From CAVPXC01 sp963709505 (GTDB lineage Bacteria; Chloroflexota; Anaerolineae; JAAEKA01): 64,000 bases of DNA. The position numbers and the translations under genes are program-made. Positions within the stretch are counted from its first letter, which is position 1, and each line of letters starts with the position of its first letter. This document shows positions 7,588-15,654 of this stretch, piece after piece. The stretch spans positions 62,001 through 126,000 of the forward strand of contig CAVPXC010000027.1 of assembly GCA_963709505.1 (NCBI GenBank). Direction: 5' to 3'. Below the pieces are notes generated by a model that saw only the letters and a program-made list of their open reading frames with translations, was not told where the DNA came from and did not search any database.

Positions 7588-8520
7588 CTAGTTCCCCGCG
7601 TCCGGCGGCGCCGACTTTAGGAACTCGTAGATGTCAGAAACCTCATCGGGTGCGCTCGCGGCCGGGGGTTGAGCAGTTGCTGCCTTCGAAGCGGTTGTGC
7701 TGTCGACCAGCGTAATCGGCGAGCGTTCGATACTGCGGGATGCAGGGGTAAGCTCTTCCTCCGGGACGGCGAAGACGCCGGCGCCGGGCGCTGCCATCGT
7801 CTCGGATGGGGACGGCTGCGCGGGCAGCTCGCTCACAGTTGGCAAGGGCCGGCCGGAGCGGCTGATTCCGAAGCCCAGTAGGATGACCCCGACAACTACC
7901 AGCAGGATCGGCCAGAAGTGCACACCATCACTCACCGCTGGATTGGCCTCGGACACCTGGCTGGCGAGCGCGACGAGCGCCATGATCCAAAGGGAGGCAG
8001 TCGGCACCAACGCCCAGCCGAACTGCTTGCGGTCCTTAGCCAAAGCATAGATCAGGAAAAACACCAGTCCCATGACTGCAAACAGGATGGCGCCCAGCAG
8101 TTTGGCAGGCACATCTGCCATACTTAGCGTGACCACGAGCGCCATCGCGCTCATCGAGCCGAAGGGCAGCAGTGCCCACCAGCGCGTTTGTCGGTCAGTT
8201 ACGTAGATGAAGGCAAACGCCAGCGCCAGCCCGAGGAAAAACACCAGGGCGATCCAAATATCATTGAAGTTGCGCCCGGCCAGGAAGATGATTCCAGCCA
8301 AAGCCAGCAGGGTAAAAGCCGGGATGACTTTCCACCATTGCTCGCGGCTCATCAGGTAGCTGACGAAAAAAACCAGTCCAATGAGGGCGAACAAGCCCAC
8401 CAGCACCCATTGCGCTGTAGTCTGGAACTTTGAAAACACGCCGAGGTTCCAAAGCAGGAAACTCAAGCCAATCACGAGCAAAATGGCTCCCCAGACCAGG
8501 CTACTGTTAAGCCGTCTCAT
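7588..8520 (-). CDS. polytopic membrane protein of unknown function
   Basis: 310 residues. Eight to nine hydrophobic segments cover residues 1-225, starting with SSLVWGAILLVIGLSFLLWN. The last 80 residues are Pro/Ser/Ala-rich and probably cytoplasmic. I recognise no catalytic motif. The ATG overlaps the stop of the upstream 117-residue membrane protein by four bases (8517-8520), so they are translationally coupled. The TAG stop abuts a heptamer repeat array. Confidence 0.7.
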   Translation of the reverse strand: MRRLNSSLVWGAILLVIGLSFLLWNLGVFSKFQTTAQWVLVGLFALIGLVFFVSYLMSREQWWKVIPAFTLLALAGIIFLAGRNFNDIWIALVFFLGLALAFAFIYVTDRQTRWWALLPFGSMSAMALVVTLSMADVPAKLLGAILFAVMGLVFFLIYALAKDRKQFGWALVPTASLWIMALVALASQVSEANPAVSDGVHFWPILLVVVGVILLGFGISRSGRPLPTVSELPAQPSPSETMAAPGAGVFAVPEEELTPASRSIERSPITLVDSTTASKAATAQPPAASAPDEVSDIYEFLKSAPPDAGN

Positions 8521-8870
8521 GACTCACCTCCAGTTGATGGCGAAGCTGCCTGTAGTTGATCCAGGTGCTGATTTTGCTTGATCCGCCGCAAACACGTCAG
8601 TCCGTTCCAGGCAAAGAACAGCCCGAGTGTGGTCCAGGCTGCAATCTGCCACCACGCGGCGCTGCCCAGCGCCAAACCGGCGCAGAACAAGGTGAAGCCC
8701 AGGCTCATGGCTGCCTGAAAGCCCGGGTTTGCCAGGCACTGGCGAAAAGACAGGCGCTGCACCGCCAAGCGGCGCCGCCAGTCGGCGTAGCTCAAAGCAG
8801 CCAAAACAATCGCCAGACCGAAGATCCACAGTGCGTTGTGGAAGACACCAAACCAGTCAATCATTCTCAT
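8517..8870 (-). CDS. small two- to three-helix membrane protein, unknown
   Basis: 117 residues with hydrophobic helices at about 8-25, 53-72 and 73-90, and a polar C-terminus. No domain is recognised. The ATGA overlap with the following polytopic protein suggests the two form a complex. It is separated from the phosphatase-like gene by a short heptamer array at 8897-8938. Confidence 0.65.
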   Translation of the reverse strand: MRMIDWFGVFHNALWIFGLAIVLAALSYADWRRRLAVQRLSFRQCLANPGFQAAMSLGFTLFCAGLALGSAAWWQIAAWTTLGLFFAWNGLTCLRRIKQNQHLDQLQAASPSTGGES

Positions 8871-8896
8871 TCCTCATAAAAGAGCGGACCTGCAAG

Positions 8897-8938
8897 CACT
8901 CGACACTCTAACTCTTGACACCTGACACTCGGCCCTCT
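8897..8938. repeat. short heptamer array (CACTCGA/CACCTGA words)
   Basis: About six 7-8-bp words match those at 1978-2040 (CACTCGACAC, ACACCTGACACTCG), so this word is shared by two loci 7 kb apart. The array reaches the stop codon of the leftward phosphatase-like gene. Confidence 0.75.
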
Positions 8939-10664
8939 ACCCAAGATACCCGAGCCCAGCCAGTCGCTCACGCACGTAGTCGGCCTCCGTATCGGTGAAG
9001 CTGACTTCGGCGCCTGCGCTGTCGAACCCGAGTTCGGTCAGGCTGACCGTGCGCAGTCCTGCCAGCCCCTCAGGGCGCAGCGCCTGGCTCAACACGCTAC
9101 CGTCCATTTCCACTGGTATCGGCTGGCCCAGTAGGTGAAGCACGGTTGGGGCCACGTCGACCAGAGCCGCGTCGCTCAACCGTCCGCCCGGCGCCACATC
9201 GGGACCCCAGGCGATAAAGATGCCGTTCATGCGATGACAGCCGGTGATGGCGCGTTGGGCCATTTCCTCAGACGTGAGTCGGCGCGCTGCCTGGCGCCCG
9301 CGGTACGCGCCACGGGACATAAACATGTCCGGGTAGTCCGTCTCCACGATCAGGTCGGGAAAGCGCTCCACGTAGGGTCCGGTGAACAGCTCTTCGCGCC
9401 GCCATACTTTGCGGATCGGCTTGACGCCGCTTTGGGGGTCGACCAGTGTGGGCAGTTCGGCAATAATCCGGTCGCGCAAGGCATCGTATTCTGCGCCCGG
9501 CTCGACCAAGCCCTGCGGATCCCGGCCGCGCAGGTTGATCCAGATGTTGCCGCGCAGTTCCTCGCTGTAGGCGCGCGTGTGGCTCCAGTCCACATCCGGG
9601 AAGAACTCCTCGGCGCCCAGCCGCGTGCGCAGGCTGTCCGGCCACAGGCGACGTAGCTTGGTCAAGGTTTGGAAGCGGATGTGGCCGTAGAGCGATCGCT
9701 TGCCGCGTTGAACCATATGGGAGGCCAGGGTGTTGAGCTTGACGCCCAGGGTACCGCCACCGATGTCACTGCGGAACGTCAGCAGGCCTTGCTGCGCCAG
9801 CCAGAGGTTCAAGTGGATCACTTGCGATCCAAGTTGCCCCTCGCCGTGGTCGGAGACGACCAGAACATTGCAGTCGCCCGTGGCCTCGATCCGTTTCAGC
9901 AGCTCGCCGATGCGACGATCGCAGCGGCGATACACTTCGAGGATCGTGTCGCCGTAGTGTACGGCCTCCTCCGGATCGTGGAGCGGATGGGTCGGGTCAT
10001 GGTATTTCCAGAAGAAATGGGCAGCGCCGTCGGTGGCGCCAACGACGAAAAAGGCCAGGTCCCACGGATGTGTGTCCATCAGTCGTTGGGTCGCGTCAAA
10101 GCGCACGTCGATCTCGCGCAGCAGCTCGGCGCGCGCCAAGTCGGGCCGGCCGCGCTGCATCCACAACCAGTCGTCGGGTACGATCACGTAGGGCGTGGCG
10201 CTGACCTGGTTTAACTCGTTTTTCAACTCGTGCGGATAGGTGTAGGCCGCCCCCAGGCCCGGTGTGTCGCGGCCGCTGACCATGACGCCCTTGACGGGTT
10301 CGGGCGGGTAGGTTTGCGGCAGGTTGACGATGATCACGTCTTTGCCGGCCGCGCTCAGCAGGCTCCACAGCGCCGGTAACGCGCGATGGCTTGCGTTCAT
10401 TAGTCGGAAGCCATACGTGCTGAAGTCGCGCTCCCAAAAGTCGAAGATCCGGTGCTTGCCCTGTTGGCAGCCGGTAACCATCGAGGTCCAGGCTTGTGCG
10501 GTAAAGGGATGCATCACAGAGCGCAGCGGACCCCAACTGCCCTCGGTCATCAGCCGGTGCAGGTTGGGTAGCTCGCCGGCCTCGGCCCACGGTTTGATCA
10601 AGTCAAATGTTGCACCGTCCAGACCGATGACCAGGGTACGGACATTGCGGTTAGGCTCGGTCAT
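8937..10664 (-). CDS. alkaline-phosphatase-superfamily phosphodiesterase/transferase
   Basis: 575 residues, cytoplasmic by appearance (no signal peptide). Metal-site motifs of the alkaline phosphatase superfamily are present: GLDGATFDLIKPW near the N-terminus, a Thr/Ser nucleophile in HPFTAQAWTSMVTG, GATDGAAHFFWKYHD, and VVSDHGEG. These match the nucleotide pyrophosphatase/phosphodiesterase branch; the substrate is unknown. It lies in a leftward run of glycosyltransferase genes, so a nucleotide-sugar or phospho-glycan substrate is plausible. Start supported by GGAAG six bases upstream. Confidence 0.8.
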   Translation of the reverse strand: MTEPNRNVRTLVIGLDGATFDLIKPWAEAGELPNLHRLMTEGSWGPLRSVMHPFTAQAWTSMVTGCQQGKHRIFDFWERDFSTYGFRLMNASHRALPALWSLLSAAGKDVIIVNLPQTYPPEPVKGVMVSGRDTPGLGAAYTYPHELKNELNQVSATPYVIVPDDWLWMQRGRPDLARAELLREIDVRFDATQRLMDTHPWDLAFFVVGATDGAAHFFWKYHDPTHPLHDPEEAVHYGDTILEVYRRCDRRIGELLKRIEATGDCNVLVVSDHGEGQLGSQVIHLNLWLAQQGLLTFRSDIGGGTLGVKLNTLASHMVQRGKRSLYGHIRFQTLTKLRRLWPDSLRTRLGAEEFFPDVDWSHTRAYSEELRGNIWINLRGRDPQGLVEPGAEYDALRDRIIAELPTLVDPQSGVKPIRKVWRREELFTGPYVERFPDLIVETDYPDMFMSRGAYRGRQAARRLTSEEMAQRAITGCHRMNGIFIAWGPDVAPGGRLSDAALVDVAPTVLHLLGQPIPVEMDGSVLSQALRPEGLAGLRTVSLTELGFDSAGAEVSFTDTEADYVRERLAGLGYLG

Positions 10665-10733
10665 GGGCTCTTCCTTTCCAGTTGCAGCATCGTCTTGATG
10701 CTTTCTTGCTCATTTGGATCGAAGGCATGCAGT

Positions 10734-10762
10734 ATTATAGCCACAAAACGGCACTCTACCAG
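10734..10762 (-). promoter_or_regulatory. candidate promoter for the phosphatase-like gene
   Basis: On the minus strand, CTGGTA (10757-10762), 17 bp, and a perfect TATAAT (10734-10739), 70 bp upstream of the start at 10664. The -35 box is weak. Confidence 0.45.
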
Positions 10763-10784
10763 AATGTCGACCCGTCTCAGTGGC

Positions 10785-12767
10785 TCAAAGCCCAGTCGAT
10801 GCGCGCAGCAAGCAGATGACATCGAATACGACCAGGCTAACCAGTAAGAGAATCCACCGGTGCGGATGTCGGTCGAAGTTTACCCAGGCGTCGAGGCCGA
10901 CCATCAAGAGGCCTGCGATCGGCAGCAGCGCGGGAAACAGATAGCGTCCTTGGGGTTGCCACGGCCGGCCCAGCATAGGCAAAAAGGTCTGACCCAGGAT
11001 AAGGACGACAGCCAACAGCCACGACGTTACGGCAATACGCGGCACGTAGGGTATCTCGCGCCATGGGCGTTGCAGAAGACGAATCAAGCCCGTCGTAGCC
11101 AGCAGACAGATGCCTGCCAGGAGGGCGTACACCCAGACCGGCAAAGGTCGTTGCAGCCAGCCAAAATTGCCCCAGAAGCCAGCGAAGGTCAACAGCCAGT
11201 ACAGGCCATACCTTGTCAGCATCGCGCCGATCGGCTCATCACCGGCCTGCATCCGGGGCGCGAACCTTTGCCAGCGATCCTCTAGGGGCGCCAACACCAG
11301 AAGCTCGCCCAGGCGGGCGGACCGCGAGAAGTTGGCGTTGTGCAACAGGTTTGCCGTCGTGTTGGCTTCAGCCCCGGGGATCAGACCGATGCGGCCTATC
11401 CACAGCTTTCCGGTTTCCCTCTCGGTATCGACGGGTCCCACGGCTAGGGCTACCCTGATACGCGTGCTTGTTAAAGCGACCGTGCGGCTGATGGCAACCG
11501 ATTGCCAATCGCTGCCCGCAACAAAATCGACCTGGCTAAACCCTGTCGCGTCCCGGACGATGAGTCGTCCGGCGGCAGGCAGATCATCTGGGCTGCGCAC
11601 CCAAGCGCTGGCTCGCACGATCTGGCCGCGGAGAGCGCGCGCTGGTGGGCCGGTGATGGCCTGGACCACGCCGCGTCGGAACTGATCGATCACCACGATC
11701 ACTGAACTGTCTGGCACGCCCGGTGGCGCCGGGGCAGTCGTATTGAGCCGCCGTGCCGCCCATGGTAGGCCGGTAGTGCGCCACCTCGCCGGGGTGTTCG
11801 AGGGCAACAGCAGCACGACGATCACAGCTATTGCACTGACAACTATCTTCGCGAGGCTCCTGCGCTGCCAGGCACCACGTCTCAGCCATTGCCAGCCTGC
11901 CACCAGGCCGAGAATCGCCAGCCACGGCAGCAGAAAGATGTTGATCTTCTTACTTGCCAGCGCTAGCGCCAGCAGTAGTGCCAACCCCGCCCCTCTCCGC
12001 CAGGTCCATCCAAGCCGCTGTGCGCGCAGCACGGCCGCAAACACCGCCGTCGCCGTGAGCATAGCCAAGGCATCGTCGTTTACCGACCCAGCAATGAAGG
12101 TAGGCATGGGGAGAAGAATAAGGAGGAGAGGGAGGTAGTAGACAGGTAGACAAGGAGACAAGGATACAAAGGGGACTGGCAAGCCAGTCGCTTCCTGGCG
12201 CCCCCCTCTCTGCCCTTGTCTCCTTGTCTCCTTGTCTACCTGTCTACCCTCTCCCCTCACCCCCCAAGCCGCCGCCATTCCTGTAAGGCCGAATAGCAGC
12301 GCGCCGAAGAGGCGGATCAGGCGCAAACGGGTCTCGATAGGCAGGCCGGAGCGGCAAATCAGGGCAGGAACCAGGTAGTAGAGCGGTGGCTCGTCGCCGG
12401 CCTGACGGCCGGAGCGGACAAGGAATGGGTCAGCCGCAAAGGAGAGGGGAAGCGGCACCGGCCAGGGCGCGCGAACCTGGGTCCAAAACCGGTTTTGAGC
12501 CAGGTTGGTCAGGATCTCACGCTGGAGCGGCAGGGACAAATCGTCGCCGGTTAGAGGGCGCCGCGCCTGGCTGAGCAGGCAGGCGGCCTCGTAGTGGCCA
12601 GGCTCGTCAGGCGCTTGCCAGGGGGGGACAAGCAGAGCATAAGCGCCGGCATGCATCCAGCCAACCAGAAAGACAAGCAGCAACCAGCGCCGCGTCTCCG
12701 TCAGACCCTCGAAGCGCCGCCAGGCCTTGGCATAGACTTGAGGATCGATGTCGTTGGATGTTGCCAA
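10785..12767 (-). CDS. DUF2142-type polytopic membrane protein
   Basis: 660 residues with ten or more hydrophobic segments. The first loop has PPWQAPDEPGHYEAACLLSQ, the acidic PDEPxH motif of DUF2142, related to GT-C membrane glycosyltransferases; another loop has GDEPPLYYL. A soluble domain around residues 340-480 sits between the helices. About 40 residues near 180-220 are encoded by a repeat array (12131-12254) inserted in frame between helices. The TTG start lacks a clear Shine-Dalgarno sequence. The likely role is a polyprenyl-phosphate-sugar transferase in glycan assembly. Confidence 0.7.
   Translation of the reverse strand: MATSNDIDPQVYAKAWRRFEGLTETRRWLLLVFLVGWMHAGAYALLVPPWQAPDEPGHYEAACLLSQARRPLTGDDLSLPLQREILTNLAQNRFWTQVRAPWPVPLPLSFAADPFLVRSGRQAGDEPPLYYLVPALICRSGLPIETRLRLIRLFGALLFGLTGMAAAWGVRGEGRQVDKETRRQGQRGGRQEATGLPVPFVSLSPCLPVYYLPLLLILLPMPTFIAGSVNDDALAMLTATAVFAAVLRAQRLGWTWRRGAGLALLLALALASKKINIFLLPWLAILGLVAGWQWLRRGAWQRRSLAKIVVSAIAVIVVLLLPSNTPARWRTTGLPWAARRLNTTAPAPPGVPDSSVIVVIDQFRRGVVQAITGPPARALRGQIVRASAWVRSPDDLPAAGRLIVRDATGFSQVDFVAGSDWQSVAISRTVALTSTRIRVALAVGPVDTERETGKLWIGRIGLIPGAEANTTANLLHNANFSRSARLGELLVLAPLEDRWQRFAPRMQAGDEPIGAMLTRYGLYWLLTFAGFWGNFGWLQRPLPVWVYALLAGICLLATTGLIRLLQRPWREIPYVPRIAVTSWLLAVVLILGQTFLPMLGRPWQPQGRYLFPALLPIAGLLMVGLDAWVNFDRHPHRWILLLVSLVVFDVICLLRASTGL
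12131..12254. repeat. octamer array inserted inside the DUF2142 gene
   Basis: Eight-base words (GGTAGACA, GGAGACAA) at 12138-12173 are complementary to 12213-12247; inside them GACTGGC-AA-GCCAGTC (12174-12189) makes a smaller hairpin. The reading frame stays open through the whole element. Confidence 0.85.
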
Positions 12768-12824
12768 TTTACGTTACATTAATCTAGGGCAGAAGTTGTA
12801 CATCCGGCGTGGGCTGATACCCTG

Positions 12825-14060
12825 TCAGCGCAGCATGGATGCCAGCAGGCCTTCGTACACGGTTTCTATCTGGCTCGCAGCGTGGTCCCACGTGAAGCGT
12901 TCGATGGCTCGATTGCGCAGCGTCTGGCCGAGCCGAGCACTGCGCGCCGGATCGGCCAGGGCCGTCTCCAAGGCATAAGCTAGCCCGGCGGCATCGCCAA
13001 CCGGCGCGTACAGGCCCATATCCCCCAGGTATTCCCGATGCACTGGCGTGTCGAAGGCGACGACCGGCAGGCTGGCGGCCATGTAGGCAAGCAACTTGCC
13101 GCTGCCCTCTGTGGCGGAGATCTTGGGGGCAACCGCGATGTCGCCCAAGGCCAAGCACAGTGGCGCCTTCTCGAAAGGCACCGCGCCGGTGAAGGCCACA
13201 TGCTGGTCCAGCCCCAGGGTCTGGGCCATATCTCGATAGTGCTCTACGTTTGGAAAGCCCATGATGAGGCCAAAGGGCCGCGGTCTGCAATGGCTGAGCT
13301 GCGCCAAGGCTTGGAGCAACAGATCGGTGCCTTGGTACGGGGCCAACAGGCCAAGATAGGCCACGATAGGCCGATCGGACGGAAGAGCCCATCGTTTGTG
13401 CACGTTGGCAAGCCCGCTGATGGGGAACTCTACCCGCGGGCGAAACAGTTGGGGATCGACGCTGTCAGGAAGGGTGGTTACACGTGCGGCGGGCACGCCA
13501 AAGCGCTGCACGAGGAGGGCTGCAGCATGGCTGGAGCTGGCCAAAATCGCCTGCGGCTGTTGGTCGATCCAGCGTTCCAGGTGTTGCCACGCTGAGAGCA
13601 ACGGCGAGTGCGCGGACACGAAGCGGTGATCCAGCATTTCGGCGACCAGGCTGCCTTGGAAGTCGAAGACCACCGGGATCGGCTGGGTCCGACGAAGCCA
13701 GCCCAAGGCACGCGCCAGGCCAAAGCCGAGCAGCGCGCCCTCGTGGAGGTAAGCATGGATCACGTGAGGCGGGCCGCCGGGAAAGCGCAGTGCGGCCGAC
13801 AGAGCCGTCGGCGCAAGTAAAGAATCCAGCAGCAGTTTGCGTCGCGAAGATCCTACGGGCATCGCCGTCGTGCGGGGCCAAAGCGCCGGACGGCATGTCG
13901 GCAGGTGGTCTACGTCTCGCCCGCTCGGATAAGTGACGATACGGACGTCGTGGCCGCGGGCTGCCAGGGCGGCCATTTGCCCGCGGATGCGCACGTGGCA
14001 GCCATAGTCGGCAAAGAAGCCGGTGGGGGCAATCGCCAAAATGCGGAGCGATCCGGTCAA
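12825..14060 (-). CDS. glycosyltransferase family 4 protein
   Basis: 411 residues with the GT-B fold. The N-terminal acceptor half starts RILAIAPTGFFADYGCHVR, and the C-terminal donor half has EGSGKLLAYMAASLPVVAFD, the GT4 nucleotide-sugar motif region. It probably adds a sugar to a lipid-linked or extracellular glycan in the cytoplasm. It lies between the GT2 gene (49 bp upstream) and the DUF2142 gene, all leftward. The start is TTG at 14058-14060 without a visible Shine-Dalgarno sequence. Confidence 0.85.
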   Translation of the reverse strand: MTGSLRILAIAPTGFFADYGCHVRIRGQMAALAARGHDVRIVTYPSGRDVDHLPTCRPALWPRTTAMPVGSSRRKLLLDSLLAPTALSAALRFPGGPPHVIHAYLHEGALLGFGLARALGWLRRTQPIPVVFDFQGSLVAEMLDHRFVSAHSPLLSAWQHLERWIDQQPQAILASSSHAAALLVQRFGVPAARVTTLPDSVDPQLFRPRVEFPISGLANVHKRWALPSDRPIVAYLGLLAPYQGTDLLLQALAQLSHCRPRPFGLIMGFPNVEHYRDMAQTLGLDQHVAFTGAVPFEKAPLCLALGDIAVAPKISATEGSGKLLAYMAASLPVVAFDTPVHREYLGDMGLYAPVGDAAGLAYALETALADPARSARLGQTLRNRAIERFTWDHAASQIETVYEGLLASMLR

Positions 14061-14108
14061 GAGAGGATGCCGGTTAAGGTTGCGTCCATCGCTGGCAGAT
14101 CGTCGATC

Positions 14109-14882
14109 TTACTGCTTCGCTGTTTGCGCGGCGGGAGGAGTCATCGTTGGCGACTCCTTCCAAAGCTGCACGCGGAAGCGCCACAGCTCGCGAAAGGCGC
14201 GCTTGATCACGTCAGGGCGTGCGCCGGTCTGCGCGCCGGCTCGCCGCGGTAAGTGGCTTACCGGCACTTCGGCGATGCGGCAGCCCGCGCGCTTGGTGAG
14301 CACGAGCCACTCAGCGCTGAAGGCCGCGCCGCGCGAGAGGATCGAGGGAGCGACCGTCTCGAATGACTGGCGACGCAGCAGCTTGAAGGCGCAGTCGATG
14401 TCACGCGTCGTGTAGCCAAACAGCAGGGTCACAAATGAACTCCAGCCAAGGCCGAACAGCACGCGCATCGCTGGATCGCGGCGTGGAGCTCGGTAGCCCG
14501 CCACCAGGTCGGCCTCGGCCAGGTGTGGGGTGAGCCGGTCGATCTCTTCCAGCTTGAACTGGCGGTCGGAGTCGGTGAAGAAGATGATCTCCTTGGTGGC
14601 GTTACTCAGGGCCGTGAACACTGCGGCGCCGTAGCCCTTGTTTACCTCGTGTTCGACCGGCTTGAGCTGAGGGTAGAGTTCGGCTAGCTCGCGCAGGACA
14701 GCGCCGGTGCGGTCCTTGCTGCCGTCGTTGGTGACGACGATCTCGAAGTCGTCGAAACGGGGCGCCATGATGGCGACGACATCCGCGATCATGCCGGGGA
14801 GGTTGGCTTCTTCATTGTAAGCCGGCATGCAAACGGAGAGGCTGAAAGGATTTTTGGTTAGTGAGGCTTCTTGGGGGGTCAC
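14109..14882 (-). CDS. glycosyltransferase family 2, dolichol-phosphate-mannose-synthase-like
   Basis: 257 residues. SVCMPAYNEEANLPGMI, VVTNDGSKDRTG and FFTDSDRQFKLEEID contain the GT2 nucleotide and metal-binding Asp motifs. The DPM1-like layout, without C-terminal membrane helices, suggests transfer of a hexose to polyprenyl phosphate, which GT-C enzymes then use; the DUF2142 gene downstream fits that. First gene of the leftward glycan cluster, under the promoter at 15064-15092. The start is GTG. Confidence 0.85.
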   Translation of the reverse strand: MTPQEASLTKNPFSLSVCMPAYNEEANLPGMIADVVAIMAPRFDDFEIVVTNDGSKDRTGAVLRELAELYPQLKPVEHEVNKGYGAAVFTALSNATKEIIFFTDSDRQFKLEEIDRLTPHLAEADLVAGYRAPRRDPAMRVLFGLGWSSFVTLLFGYTTRDIDCAFKLLRRQSFETVAPSILSRGAAFSAEWLVLTKRAGCRIAEVPVSHLPRRAGAQTGARPDVIKRAFRELWRFRVQLWKESPTMTPPAAQTAKQ

Positions 14883-15063
14883 AAATTGATCTCAACTTAG
14901 TGGCAAATGGCAGGTAGTAGTCTGAAAACAAGATGCCAACGACGGAGAGTTTATTACATTAAGGCAAAATAGTCGTTCAGAGAGTAGAACTGTTGGGGTT
15001 CGGGCAGCACGCTCACAGTAATCTCCCGGCGCCAGGCGCCAGTTCACACAACACATCGCCTGT

Positions 15064-15092
15064 ATTGTACGTTAGTCACCTTGTCCAGTCAA
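15064..15092 (-). promoter_or_regulatory. promoter of the leftward glycan cluster
   Basis: On the minus strand, TTGACT (15087-15092), 17 bp, TACAAT (15064-15069), 180 bp upstream of the GT2 start. The rest of the gap (14883-15063) shows only short AGTGGCA/AATGGCA heptamer words near 14900. Confidence 0.7.
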
Positions 15093-15095
15093 TAT

Positions 15096-15377
15096 CTATC
15101 CGTCTTGGGCTCCTCCTTGCACCAGGCGCTCCTTGTAGAGCCGTCCCCGGCGTTTGATCTCATCTTCGCGTTTCAGAGCTGCCGAGCGGTTGGGAAGTTC
15201 CTCCCAGTAGACTAAATCCACCGGCCCGTGCTGTCGTGTGTAGCGGGCGCCGCGGCCGGTATTGTGCTCTCGCACCCGACGTTGAAGGTCGACTGTCCAG
15301 CCTGTGTACAAAGTGCCGTCTGCGCAGCGGACGATGTAGACAAAGGTCGAACTGTCAGACGATGGATGCTCGGTCAT
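15096..15377 (-). CDS. GIY-YIG nuclease superfamily protein (UPF0213/YhbQ-like)
   Basis: 93 residues from the ATG at 15375-15377. FVYIVRCADGTLYTGWT carries the GIY-YIG pair (YIV/YTG), followed by VDLQRRVREHNTGRGARYT and a basic C-terminus, the usual single-domain layout. These proteins are predicted structure-specific or repair nucleases. An upstream in-frame ATG at 15455 would add 26 unconserved residues and overlap the divergent promoter region, so I rejected it. Confidence 0.88.
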   Translation of the reverse strand: MTEHPSSDSSTFVYIVRCADGTLYTGWTVDLQRRVREHNTGRGARYTRQHGPVDLVYWEELPNRSAALKREDEIKRRGRLYKERLVQGGAQDG

Positions 15378-15438
15378 GGGAACCAGTGTATCTGAAAAAG
15401 ACTTGTGCGCCAAGTTCGGAACGCTGTGGATCGAGCCT

Positions 15439-15489
15439 GTGACGCGACGCGTCACGAATTTTGTCGATCCTGTTTCCCTCTTGTATAAT
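15439..15489 (+). promoter_or_regulatory. operator-like dyad and sigma-70 promoter for the Fe-S oxidoreductase
   Basis: TTGTCG (15461-15466), 17 bp, and a perfect TATAAT (15484-15489). Just upstream, GTGACGCG-A-CGCGTCAC (15439-15455) is a perfect 8-bp inverted repeat, placed where an activator or repressor would act. Neither CRP nor Rex spacing is matched. Confidence 0.7.
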
Positions 15490-15654
15490 GTGGCACAAAG
15501 TACGTGCCTCGTGTCCTATGGGATCGGCTTTTTTCGCTAAATTGATGCACGAATATGACGCCGATCATACCCAGATGTGCGATTTTGCACTAGACTGGTA
15601 CCAGTTGTCAGTTTTCCTCTGCTCTAACTCCCTATTCGGAAGGAGTCGTTTCCT

